From an uncultured Sphaerochaeta sp. (GTDB taxonomy: Bacteria > Spirochaetota > Spirochaetia > Sphaerochaetales > Sphaerochaetaceae): a stretch of 64,000 nt of DNA. Shown here piece after piece: positions 16,177 through 24,467 of the stretch. The DNA lies in contig NZ_OY763408.1 of NCBI RefSeq assembly GCF_963667405.1, positions 767,757-831,756 on the forward strand. Reading direction: 5' to 3'. Under the pieces are notes generated by a model. That model worked only from the letters and a program-made list of their open reading frames with translations. It ran no database searches and was not told where the DNA came from. The position numbers and the translations under genes are program-made. The stretch's first letter is position 1; each line of letters starts with the position of its first letter.

Positions 16177-16736
16177 GGTTGATGCTTGGTCTGGGTAATC
16201 CCGGCACCAAGTATGAGCACACCCGACACAACGTCGGCTTTGATGCGGTTCAGTCATGTGCAGCGTTTTTTCAGGTAAAGCTGAAAAAGCGCTGTTTTCG
16301 TCTTTACCGACAGGCTCATGTGCAGATGGGTGAACAAGAAGTGCTCTTGGTGCAGCCGCTTACCTATATGAACAACAGTGGAAAAATTCTCCGTCACTGG
16401 CCTGCGGTGCAACCTCATGATATGGTGGTGGTCTGTGATCAGCTGGATCTTCCTCCTGGGATGATCCGCATCCGAAAAGGTGGCTCATCTGCAGGACACA
16501 ATGGGCTCAAGAGCTTGATGGAGCACCTGGGAAGCGGCGATTTCATTCGTATTTATGTCGGGGTCGGAAGACCTGCCGAGGGTTCCGGGGTTATTGACCA
16601 CGTCCTGGGCCGTTCTTATGATCCCGCCTTGCAGGCTGGTGTCGATCTTGCGGCCCAGGCTTTGGCGGAATTGGTTCAGGGAACTCCTGTTGAGGAGGTG
16701 ATGCTTGCCTACAACCGACGTAACCGTAGTACGTGA
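16173..16736 (+). CDS. pth: Peptidyl-tRNA hydrolase
   Basis: Releases tRNA from prematurely dropped peptidyl-tRNAs. The 187-residue protein has the full set of family motifs: MLGLGNPGTKYEHTRHNVGF with the catalytic histidine near residue 21, VQPLTYMNNSG, DQLDLPPGMIRIRKGGSSAGHNGLKS, and the late ENA/FIRIYVGVGRP segment. The ATG overlaps the rplY stop by four bases. The 3' end overlaps tilS by about 32 bases, so translation of the block is coupled. Confidence 0.96.
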   Translation: MRLMLGLGNPGTKYEHTRHNVGFDAVQSCAAFFQVKLKKRCFRLYRQAHVQMGEQEVLLVQPLTYMNNSGKILRHWPAVQPHDMVVVCDQLDLPPGMIRIRKGGSSAGHNGLKSLMEHLGSGDFIRIYVGVGRPAEGSGVIDHVLGRSYDPALQAGVDLAAQALAELVQGTPVEEVMLAYNRRNRST

Positions 16737-18138
16737 GGTCCTGTCATTTCTCCTGAAGCACGGAATTGCCTCCGATGCAGGGATTGCTGTCGCCTTCAGT
16801 GGTGGTTGTGACTCCCTTGCCCTGCTGGCTGCCCTGAAAGCGGCTTCTCCCGGTAGGCCTTTGCTTGCGCTGTATGTGAATCATCAGCTCAGGGATGAGA
16901 AGGAACTGGAGCGGGAACTGCAGCTGAACCAAGAGAACTGCAGAAAGCTTTCGGTGGATCTTCAGGTACTCGATCTGGGCAAGCAACGAGTTGCAGAGCT
17001 GGCAGCACAGCGGGGCGGGGGCATCGAGGATGCAGCACGCACCCTTCGCTACGAAGCCTTGGCAGCAGCATGCCACACTGCAGGTTTTCGTTATCTTGCA
17101 ACTGCGCACCATGCCGATGACCAGCTTGAGACGCTGCTCATGCATCTTTTCCACGCTTCCTCCATCACCAGTATGCAGGGAATCCATGCCATCCGGAATC
17201 TCGATGCGCAGGTGTGCCTGATCAGGCCGATGCTGGCCCTGGAACATGCCAAGCTTGAGGAGTATCTATCTGGGCTGGGGTTGGTTTGGTCTGAGGATTC
17301 GACCAATGGTGAGCACACCTTTTTGCGAAACGCGATCCGTCATACCTTGGTCCCCCAGATCCGAACGCTTTTTCCCGAGCCCTATCAGGCCGTGCAGCGG
17401 ATGAGTGCCCGGTTTTCGGATGTCGGTGCCTTGCTTGATGAACTGGTTGATGCGGCAATGGGCATGGTGATGTTTGCTGATGAGGGTCTCTCGTTCCCAC
17501 TGGAAACCTACCAAGCATTGCATCCCAGTGTTGCCCAATTGTTTCTCTATCGGTTGGCTCAGCATTTCCAGAAAGAGAAGCGGGTCAGCTTTGGGTTTGT
17601 CGATCGCTTGCTTTCGACTCTGGGCAAAAGCTGTTCGGCTTCCCGATGGGTCATTGAGAGCACCGGGATGGTTGTCTCTCTGGCACAGTCGAAGGTAGAG
17701 TGGAAACGGATGGATCGGATCTGGAACTTCTGCCTGCCTCTCGAATGCCCTGAAGCCGCGCAAACCCTGGATGTGGGAAATGGGGTGGTGTTCTCCATCC
17801 AGCAGGAGAATCCTGCTGTCGATCCAACGCTGCTCCGCATTGATGCATCGATGCTGGACAAGCCTGTGCTTCGTTCAGCCACCGATTCGGACACGATTGC
17901 CTTGGAAAGCGGGGTGGTGAGCATACGAAAATTGTTGGCACAGTATAAAATAGATCGCGCGAGGGTTGCCGCTGTACCGGTGTTGGCCGATAGGTCTGGT
18001 GTGGTAGCGGTCTTTGCACGCTCATTCGGTGGGCGTGATCGTCTTGCAAAGCGGTTCAAAGCTCCCCTTGCCCGAAGGTTGACAAATATATATAGTAGTA
18101 ACAAAAGGAACGATTGCAGTGAAATTGAGAAAAGATAG
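16705..18138 (+). CDS. tilS: tRNA(Ile)-lysidine synthase
   Basis: Modifies C34 of the CAU-anticodon tRNA-Ile to lysidine so that it reads AUA. The PP-loop ATPase motif is VAFSGGCDSLALLAAL near residue 30, followed by NHQLRDEKELERE and ATAHHADDQLETLLMHL. C-terminal substrate-binding domains complete the 477 residues. The TTG at 16705 is preceded by GAGGAGG at the right distance inside the pth gene. The 3' end overlaps ftsH by about 20 bases. The tilS-ftsH order is conserved in many bacteria and supports the assignment. Confidence 0.94.
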   Translation: MPTTDVTVVREVLSFLLKHGIASDAGIAVAFSGGCDSLALLAALKAASPGRPLLALYVNHQLRDEKELERELQLNQENCRKLSVDLQVLDLGKQRVAELAAQRGGGIEDAARTLRYEALAAACHTAGFRYLATAHHADDQLETLLMHLFHASSITSMQGIHAIRNLDAQVCLIRPMLALEHAKLEEYLSGLGLVWSEDSTNGEHTFLRNAIRHTLVPQIRTLFPEPYQAVQRMSARFSDVGALLDELVDAAMGMVMFADEGLSFPLETYQALHPSVAQLFLYRLAQHFQKEKRVSFGFVDRLLSTLGKSCSASRWVIESTGMVVSLAQSKVEWKRMDRIWNFCLPLECPEAAQTLDVGNGVVFSIQQENPAVDPTLLRIDASMLDKPVLRSATDSDTIALESGVVSIRKLLAQYKIDRARVAAVPVLADRSGVVAVFARSFGGRDRLAKRFKAPLARRLTNIYSSNKRNDCSEIEKR

Positions 18139-20125
18139 CCAAGACAGCGGATCGGATAAGGGGCCGGATAATCAGGATTCCAACCAGTATTGGCAGGGTC
18201 CTCCCAAGGATGGCAAGAAGCCGTCTTTCAAGCCTTCAAACAATCCCAAGAACCGGTTCGCCCTGATAGTGTTTGTCACCTTGGCGATTATGTTTGCCTA
18301 TATGTTCTTCGATTCTGCTGGTGCTGCGAAGGACCAGGTTGTGCCGTACACAACTTTCCTTGCCTATGTGGACTCCGGTCAGGTTGTGCAAGTTGAGATC
18401 AAGGAACAATCGTTGATCCGATTCTCCCTCAAGAATGGCATAACCGCACAATCGAGGATTCCCTATTTTGATGAGAATCTCCTTCCTTCCCTGAAGGGAA
18501 AGGGCATTGCAGTGACGGGCTCCGTGCAGGAGATCTCATTCCTTCAGGTCATTCTGCAACTGCTCCCCTGGATCATCTTCATTGGCTTTACCATCATGCT
18601 GTACCGTCAGTCCAGTGGGCTCAACGGGAAGATGATGTCCACGCTGGGAAAAAGCAAAGCCAAGGAGTACATGGAGACCGACACAAAGACAACCTTCAAG
18701 GATGTTGCCGGGCAGGTTGAAGCCAAATACGAGTTGGAGGAAGTCGTGGCCTTCCTCAAGCACCCCGACCATTTCACCAAGGTGGGGGCGAAGATTCCCC
18801 GCGGCGTTCTGCTTGTCGGTCCCCCGGGAACCGGAAAGACCCTTCTGGCCAAAGCTGTTGCCGGTGAGAGTGGTGTTTCCTTCTTTCACACCAGCGGTTC
18901 CGACTTTGTGGAGATGTTCGTAGGTATGGGAGCTGCAAGGGTTCGCGACCTGTTCGAGCAGGCGAGGAAACATGCACCCTGCATTCTGTTCATTGACGAG
19001 CTGGATGCCGTGGGTCGTACCCGTGGCGGCGGTCTTGGTGGTGGAAATGATGAACGTGAGCAGACGCTGAACCAGATCCTGGTTGAGATGGATGGCTTCG
19101 GCACCACCACCGGGGTCATTGTCATGGCAGCCACCAACAGACCTGACGTACTCGATCCCGCCTTGCTCAGGCCGGGACGTTTTGACCGCCAGGTGGTGGT
19201 CGATCTTCCGGATATCCAGGAACGGGAAGCAATCCTGAGAATCCATTGCCGCAAGATCAAGCTGGAGAAGGATGTTGACCTGAAACGCCTTGCCCGTGGT
19301 TCGGCAGGAACCAGTGGTGCCGATCTTGCAAACCTGATCAATGAGGCTGCCCTGTTTGCAGCTCGCAAGAACAAGACGACGGTAAGCATGGCTGACATGG
19401 AAGAGGCTAGGGACAAGATTCTGCTTGGGGTTGCACGCAAGAGCCGCGCAATGACCGATGAAGAGAAGCTTGCCACTGCATACCATGAGGCGGGACACGC
19501 CCTCCTGCACTATTATCTCAAGCATCTTGATCCACTTCACAAGGTCACCATCATCCCGCATGGGCGTGCCCTTGGTCTTACGGTCAGCCTTCCTGAGCGT
19601 GATCCGTATACCAAGACGCGGTCAATGCTCCACGATTGGATCAAGGTATGCATGGGTGGATATGTTGCCGAGCAGATCATCTACGGTGAAACAACCACCG
19701 GTACCAGCAATGACATCAAGCAGGCGACAGATCTTGCCCGCAGGATGGTAACCGAGTGGGGTATGAGCGGCTTGGGCTTCGTAAATCTTGCTGATGAGTC
19801 GGAACCTCTTTTCCTGGGCAGGGAGATCACCCAGCACAAGGACTACAGCGAGGACACTGCCAAGAGGATTGACCAGGAGATCCATACGATTCTCGATGCT
19901 GCGATGGAAGAGACAAAGGATCTTCTCACCTCACATCGCCAGCAGCTGGATCTGCTTACCAAGGAGCTCGTTGAGAAGGAGACCCTTGATGATGCCCAGA
20001 TCCGCATATTGCTCGGATTCGAACCGCTTGCAATGTATGGTGAAGAGGAAGCGGAACCAGCAGTGCAGGCAGAGCAGGAAAGCGGCAAGACCGAAGAACA
20101 ACCGAACGAACAAGGAACAACATGA
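18119..20125 (+). CDS. ftsH: ATP-dependent zinc metalloprotease FtsH
   Basis: Membrane-anchored AAA+ protease that degrades misfolded membrane proteins and short-lived regulators. It has a charged N-terminal tail, a first membrane helix (about 42-62, [17 protein letters not shown]), a periplasmic domain, a second helix (about 140-160, [15 protein letters not shown]), the Walker A motif [13 protein letters not shown], the Walker [12 protein letters not shown], the second region of homology [18 protein letters not shown], and the zinc motif YHEAGHALL. Length is 668 residues. The start is GTG at 18119 inside the tilS end. The stop overlaps lepA as ATGA. Confidence 0.97.
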   Translation: MKLRKDSQDSGSDKGPDNQDSNQYWQGPPKDGKKPSFKPSNNPKNRFALIVFVTLAIMFAYMFFDSAGAAKDQVVPYTTFLAYVDSGQVVQVEIKEQSLIRFSLKNGITAQSRIPYFDENLLPSLKGKGIAVTGSVQEISFLQVILQLLPWIIFIGFTIMLYRQSSGLNGKMMSTLGKSKAKEYMETDTKTTFKDVAGQVEAKYELEEVVAFLKHPDHFTKVGAKIPRGVLLVGPPGTGKTLLAKAVAGESGVSFFHTSGSDFVEMFVGMGAARVRDLFEQARKHAPCILFIDELDAVGRTRGGGLGGGNDEREQTLNQILVEMDGFGTTTGVIVMAATNRPDVLDPALLRPGRFDRQVVVDLPDIQEREAILRIHCRKIKLEKDVDLKRLARGSAGTSGADLANLINEAALFAARKNKTTVSMADMEEARDKILLGVARKSRAMTDEEKLATAYHEAGHALLHYYLKHLDPLHKVTIIPHGRALGLTVSLPERDPYTKTRSMLHDWIKVCMGGYVAEQIIYGETTTGTSNDIKQATDLARRMVTEWGMSGLGFVNLADESEPLFLGREITQHKDYSEDTAKRIDQEIHTILDAAMEETKDLLTSHRQQLDLLTKELVEKETLDDAQIRILLGFEPLAMYGEEEAEPAVQAEQESGKTEEQPNEQGTT

Positions 20126-21939
20126 GTGCTGATTCATCATTGACCCGTAATTTCTGCATCATTGCACATATCGACCACGGCAAGTCTACGCTTGCCGACC
20201 GTTTTATCGAGATGGCCAAGATCAACATGTCCAGAGGACCGGCCCAGGCACAGATCCTTGACAATATGGACATCGAACGGGAACGGGGCATCACCATCAA
20301 GAGCCAAGCGGTAACCATTCCTTATACGGCCAAAGATGGAAAGACCTACGAGCTGAACCTTGTAGACACTCCGGGACATGTGGACTTCTCGTACGAAGTG
20401 TCCAGGGCCATCAGCTCCTGTGAAGGGGCCTTGTTGCTCGTTGATGCTTCGCAAGGTGTGGAAGCGCAGACACTCGCCAATCTGTATATGGCGATGGAGC
20501 ACAACCTTGAGATCATTCCGGTCATCAACAAGATTGACTTGCCTTCGGCTGACATCGATGCTTGCCTGCACCAGATTGATCATGATCTTGGGCTTGACAG
20601 CTCCATGGCCGTCCAGGTCAGTGCCAAGACAGGTGCTGGTGTTCCGGACCTGTTTGAAGCGATTGTTGAGTACATCGGGCCACCTGAGGGCAAGGATGCC
20701 TTTCCGCTCCAGGCTTTGATTTTCGACTCCCACTATGATGCATATCGTGGTGTCATTGTGCATTGCCGTGTCTTTGACGGGGTGCTGAAGGTAGGGGACG
20801 AGATCAAGTTCATGCACACCGGATCCAGTTACAAGGTTGAGGAAGTGGGAATCTTCCAACTCGACCTGATAAAGACCGGGGAGTTGCATGCAGGTGATGT
20901 AGGCTATGTCATCACAGGGGTGAAGACCATCAGCGACGTACGCGTCGGTGACACCATCACCACGACAGGCAATCCGGCAAAGAAACCCCTGCCTGGGTTC
21001 AAGGATGTGAAGCCGGTTGTGTTCAGTTCCATCTATCCTGTCGATACCAATGATTATGAGGAGCTGGTAAGTTCAATTGAGCGGCTGAAGCTCAACGATG
21101 CTTCTCTCATCTATGAGAAAGACTCCTCGGCTGCCTTGGGCTTCGGGTTTCGCTGCGGCTTTTTGGGTATGCTGCACCTTGAGGTTGTACAGGAGCGTAT
21201 CGAGCGCGAATTCGGGCTTTCCATCGTCTTTACCAGTCCTTCGGTCAAATACATCGTGCACATGAAGAATGGCGAGACGTTGTATATTGACAATCCGCTG
21301 GAATACCCTGATCCAATGCGGGTCGACTACGCCGAGGAACCCTATATCCAGGCAAATGTCATCACCCCAACGCAATTTGTCGGGCCGATCATCACCCTGT
21401 GCATGGAAAAGCGGGGCATCCAGACCAATATGAATTATCTGGATGAGAAGCGGGTGGAGCTGATTTATGAGATGCCGCTCGCTGAGGTTCTTTTCGAGTT
21501 CTACGACCGCTTGAAATCAATAAGTCGGGGATATGCTTCCTTTGATTATCAGGTGATCGGGTACAAGAAGACCGATTTGGTACGGATGGATATTCTGGTG
21601 AATGGGGAACCGGTTGACGCATTGAGCCAATTGGTCTTCCGAGGAAACAGCCAGAACCGGGGCCGGCAGGTTTGTGAGCGTTTGCGTGGGGAAATCCCCC
21701 GTCAGCAGTTCAAGATTGCCATTCAGGCAGCAATTGGCGGGACCATTGTCAGTCGTGAGACGATTACTGCTTTCCGCAAGGATGTCACAGCCAAGTGTTA
21801 TGGGGGTGATATCAGCCGCAAGCGGAAGTTGCTGGAGAAGCAGAAAGAGGGAAAGAAACGCATGAAGATGGTTGGAAATGTCGAAATTCCCCAAAGTGCG
21901 TTCCTCGCTGTGCTCAAGAGTGACGAAGCCTCGAACTAA
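20122..21939 (+). CDS. lepA: Elongation factor 4 (LepA)
   Basis: Ribosome-bound GTPase that back-translocates or helps ribosome assembly. The 605-residue protein has the G1 motif AHIDHGKSTLADR, the switch region ERERGITIKSQAV, the G3 motif DTPGHVDFSYEV and the G4 motif NKIDLPSAD. The LepA-specific C-terminal domain is recognised by RGNSQNRGRQVCERL, near IPRQQFKIAIQAAIGG. It overlaps ftsH by four bases, so it is translated from the same polycistronic mRNA. Confidence 0.97.
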   Translation: MSADSSLTRNFCIIAHIDHGKSTLADRFIEMAKINMSRGPAQAQILDNMDIERERGITIKSQAVTIPYTAKDGKTYELNLVDTPGHVDFSYEVSRAISSCEGALLLVDASQGVEAQTLANLYMAMEHNLEIIPVINKIDLPSADIDACLHQIDHDLGLDSSMAVQVSAKTGAGVPDLFEAIVEYIGPPEGKDAFPLQALIFDSHYDAYRGVIVHCRVFDGVLKVGDEIKFMHTGSSYKVEEVGIFQLDLIKTGELHAGDVGYVITGVKTISDVRVGDTITTTGNPAKKPLPGFKDVKPVVFSSIYPVDTNDYEELVSSIERLKLNDASLIYEKDSSAALGFGFRCGFLGMLHLEVVQERIEREFGLSIVFTSPSVKYIVHMKNGETLYIDNPLEYPDPMRVDYAEEPYIQANVITPTQFVGPIITLCMEKRGIQTNMNYLDEKRVELIYEMPLAEVLFEFYDRLKSISRGYASFDYQVIGYKKTDLVRMDILVNGEPVDALSQLVFRGNSQNRGRQVCERLRGEIPRQQFKIAIQAAIGGTIVSRETITAFRKDVTAKCYGGDISRKRKLLEKQKEGKKRMKMVGNVEIPQSAFLAVLKSDEASN

Positions 21940-21964
21940 TCTGCTTTGCAGCGGTAATTGTTGG

Positions 21965-21994
21965 TTGTAGCACCTCCGAAAGGGGGTGTATACT
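21965..21994 (+). promoter_or_regulatory. Probable galM promoter containing a stem-loop
   Basis: TTGTAG (21965-21970), an 18-base spacer and TATACT (21989-21994). The spacer reads CACCTCCGAAAGGGGGTG and can fold into a hairpin, so the same bases may instead act as part of the lepA terminator. Confidence 0.4.
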
Positions 21995-22031
21995 TTTGCA
22001 AAAGAAGGGATATTTCCCCAGGGAGTGCAGT

Positions 22032-23063
22032 ATGCTGACCAAACAGAGTGTGGGAACCACCGCACAAGGCGAAACCATCTATCAAGTGACATTGTCCAAT
22101 GGCCCTGTCACTGCGCAAATCCTTAGCCTGGGGGCTAACCTGAAGACCTTGAGGACTCCTGATAGGAAAGGGGAGATCCGGGATATCGTCCTGGGATTTG
22201 ACAATCCTCTGGAAAATCTGAGTTCCACGACTTACTTCGGGCAGACCGTCGGCCGATTCGCCAATCGGATTGCGCATGCCCGGTTTTCGCTTGAGGGAAA
22301 GCAGTATGTCTTGGAGCAGAATGATGGGCAGAACTCCCTGCATAGTGGCTCTGCAAACTGGGGATGGAGAAACTGGCATGTGGAGACCTTTGAGTCCCAC
22401 GGCAATCCCGGGGTCGTACTCAGCTTGTTCAGCCCTGACGGCGAAGGAGGTTTCCCAGGTTCCGTAACGGCAACCGTCTCCTATCTCTTGCTGGAGAATG
22501 GGGAACTGAGCATCGAGTATGAAGCCACCGCTTCCGCCATGACACCGATCAATCTGACCAATCACAGCTACTTCAATCTTGCTGGTGCAGCCAGTGGCAC
22601 GATTCTTGGCCATGAGGTGCAGCTTGCATGTGATCGTTATCTGGAAGTGGATGCAAATCTCATCCCGACCGGCAATGTGTTGCCAGTAGCGGGGACAGCT
22701 TTTGATTTCACCAAGAAAAAAGCGGTAGGGAAGGATATTGGGAAGGCAGGTGGGTACGATCACTGTTTCGTTCTCAGTGACTCACGTGAGCATCTCAAGG
22801 AGTTTGCCTTCGTGGTGGACCCCGTCAGTGGAAGAACGATGCGCATCAGTACCACGTTGCCGGCGGTGCAGCTGTATACCAGCAATTTTCTCCAAGGAAA
22901 GGAAGTCGGCAAGGGTAAGGTTGCCTATCCGAAGCACGCTGGCATGTGTTTTGAGACACAATACTATCCCGATAGTCCGAACCAGAAGCAGTTCCCTTCC
23001 TGCATTTTCTCAAAGGACCGCAGTTTCAAACACACCACGGTCTTTGCCTTCGGCACGCTGTAA
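22032..23063 (+). CDS. galM: Aldose 1-epimerase (mutarotase)
   Basis: Interconverts alpha and beta anomers of aldoses such as galactose and glucose. The 343-residue protein shows the family segments: TYFGQTVGRFANRIAHARF near residue 60, LHSGSANWGWRNW, the catalytic histidine in NLTNHSYFNLAG, and GGYDHCFVL near residue 235 with the C-terminal GMCFETQYYPDSPNQ. The ATG at 22032 follows a GGGAG site. The gene is 12 bases upstream of udk, and the pair may be expressed together. Confidence 0.95.
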   Translation: MLTKQSVGTTAQGETIYQVTLSNGPVTAQILSLGANLKTLRTPDRKGEIRDIVLGFDNPLENLSSTTYFGQTVGRFANRIAHARFSLEGKQYVLEQNDGQNSLHSGSANWGWRNWHVETFESHGNPGVVLSLFSPDGEGGFPGSVTATVSYLLLENGELSIEYEATASAMTPINLTNHSYFNLAGAASGTILGHEVQLACDRYLEVDANLIPTGNVLPVAGTAFDFTKKKAVGKDIGKAGGYDHCFVLSDSREHLKEFAFVVDPVSGRTMRISTTLPAVQLYTSNFLQGKEVGKGKVAYPKHAGMCFETQYYPDSPNQKQFPSCIFSKDRSFKHTTVFAFGTL

Positions 23064-23075
23064 AGAAAGGAAAGA

Positions 23076-23690
23076 ATGATGAAACCAGTGAAAATCATTG
23101 GCATTACCGGAGGCTCTGGCTCGGGGAAGTCAACAATTGTGCGAAAAATCAGTGAGGTATGTTCCGACTTTGTCTTCATTCCCCAAGACAACTATTATCG
23201 GTCGGCGACCTTCATCAGCAATGAGAATATCACGGCCTTCAATTTTGACCATCCGGATGCTTTTGACATGGAGCTGATGCATGAGCAACTGAAAATGCTG
23301 AAGGAGGGCAAAAGCATCGAGATGCCTCTCTATGATTTTGTCCACCACCGCCGCAAGGAAGAGCGTGTTTTGGTTGAGCCCAAGCCTTTGGTGATCATAG
23401 AGGGTCTCATGGTGCTCTATGACAAGCAGATCAGGGATTTGCTTGATCTCAAGCTCTATGTTGATACGCCGGATGACATTCGGTTCATTCGCCGTCTGAA
23501 GCGTGATATCGCTGAACGGGGAAGGACCGTTGACAGTGTCTGCAATCAGTATCTGGAAGTGGTGAGGCCTGGGCACTTCAATTTCATTGAACCGACCAAA
23601 GTCTTTGCAGATCTCATCATTCCTGAAGGTGGCCACAATGAGAATGCCCTGTCTGTGCTGATTCCGTTCGTCAAGGAGTTGTCACGATGA
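23076..23690 (+). CDS. udk: Uridine kinase
   Basis: Phosphorylates uridine or cytidine for pyrimidine salvage. The 204-residue P-loop kinase has GITGGSGSGKSTIVRK near residue 8, FIPQDNYYR, the substrate segment FNFDHPDAFDMELM, the YDFVHHRR motif and IEGLMVLY. The ribosome site AAAGGAAAG is 6-9 bases before the tandem ATG ATG start; 23076 is used. The last bases overlap the stop of yidD on the other strand. A distant phosphoribulokinase relation is possible, but motifs fit uridine kinase best. Confidence 0.93.
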   Translation: MMKPVKIIGITGGSGSGKSTIVRKISEVCSDFVFIPQDNYYRSATFISNENITAFNFDHPDAFDMELMHEQLKMLKEGKSIEMPLYDFVHHRRKEERVLVEPKPLVIIEGLMVLYDKQIRDLLDLKLYVDTPDDIRFIRRLKRDIAERGRTVDSVCNQYLEVVRPGHFNFIEPTKVFADLIIPEGGHNENALSVLIPFVKELSR

Positions 23691-23975
23691 CTTGCGTTTT
23701 CGAAAAAGGGTGTAGCCGTCCTTGATTGCCTTCCAGGACCAGGTTTCGGGAACCTGATCGTCACCTCCGTAGAACCAGCGGCTGCATCGGAGGATTCTGG
23801 CAAAGCCCATGATGAAGCCTTTGAAGATCCCATGGCGCATCACGGACTCTACCATATAGGAAGAGCAGGTTGGGTGATAGTGGCAACTGCCGCCGAAAAA
23901 GGGAGAGAGCAACCCTTTATAGAGATAGACGGGTATCAGGAATGCCTGCCGAAGCAAGCGTGAGAATTTTTTCAT
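23682..23975 (-). CDS. yidD: Membrane protein insertion efficiency factor YidD
   Basis: Small inner-membrane-associated protein of 97 residues that assists YidC-dependent insertion. The DUF37 core is clear: an amphipathic N-terminal helix (LRQAFLIPVYLYKGLLSPFF) followed by the cysteine motif CHYHPTCSSYMVESVMRHG and GFARILRCSRW. The ATG at 23975 lacks a ribosome binding site, while a strong promoter ends six bases upstream, so the mRNA is probably leaderless. It is not beside rnpA/rpmH, where it often lies in other bacteria. Confidence 0.95.
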   Translation of the reverse strand: MKKFSRLLRQAFLIPVYLYKGLLSPFFGGSCHYHPTCSSYMVESVMRHGIFKGFIMGFARILRCSRWFYGGDDQVPETWSWKAIKDGYTLFRKRKSS

Positions 23976-24010
23976 AAGAACATTCTAGGTTTGGATTGTC
24001 AAAGTTGCAA
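23976..24010 (-). promoter_or_regulatory. yidD promoter, leaderless type
   Basis: On the minus strand TTGCAA (24005-24010), exactly 17 bases, and TAGAAT (23982-23987), then six bases to the ATG. No ribosome binding site fits. Confidence 0.65.
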
Positions 24011-24038
24011 CAAGTGGATACACTCGTAGGGTAGGGAT

Positions 24039-24067
24039 TTGACTTGACTCCCAAGAATCGTTATAGT
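24039..24067 (+). promoter_or_regulatory. Promoter of the small basic protein gene
   Basis: TTGACT (24039-24044), a 17-base spacer and TATAGT (24062-24067), about 41 bases before the ATG. Confidence 0.7.
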
Positions 24068-24107
24068 AACCGAGAATATTGAGTATATTGTATGGAGGGA
24101 TAGGTAT

Positions 24108-24278
24108 ATGGCAGGTAACGTATCTAAGAACGCACGCCGCGAAGGCGCAAAGGTTATGACCAGCCGTTGGGGTGGTACCATCAAGATGAAGGCAGTTTTT
24201 GAGAACGGCAAGCTTCGTCACATGGCTTATTGCGAGAAATCTGGGAATACCGCTCGCAAGCCGAAAGACTTGATGTAA
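24108..24278 (+). CDS. Small basic protein of unknown function (56 residues)
   Basis: I do not recognise this protein. It has 56 residues, begins MAGNVSKNARREGAKVMTSR and ends SGNTARKPKDLM, and is rich in Lys and Arg with one Cys. There is no signal peptide or membrane segment. Its expression signals are unusually complete for so small a frame: a near-consensus promoter, a strong GGAGGGATAGG ribosome site, and a perfect terminator right after the stop. It stands alone between yidD and the large lipoprotein. A nucleic-acid or ribosome-associated role is possible from its charge only. Confidence 0.75.
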   Translation: MAGNVSKNARREGAKVMTSRWGGTIKMKAVFENGKLRHMAYCEKSGNTARKPKDLM

Positions 24279-24308
24279 GGATTTTTCATCCGCCAAAGTA
24301 ACCGAAAG

Positions 24309-24340
24309 CCTGTGATTATTACCATCACAGGTTTTTTTTT
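24309..24340 (+). terminator. Terminator of the small basic protein gene
   Basis: CCTGTGA and TCACAGG form the stem around a nine-base loop, followed by nine T residues. Confidence 0.92.
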
Positions 24341-24467
24341 CCTGTAAATAAAGGTCCAAATCGACATTTTTCGCGTATTTTTGATGTATCCGATTCTAAC
24401 AGTGTGTGTTATAGTGTTGTTGAGTACGTATACAACGACACATGAGAACGTCATGAGGAGGAAACAC

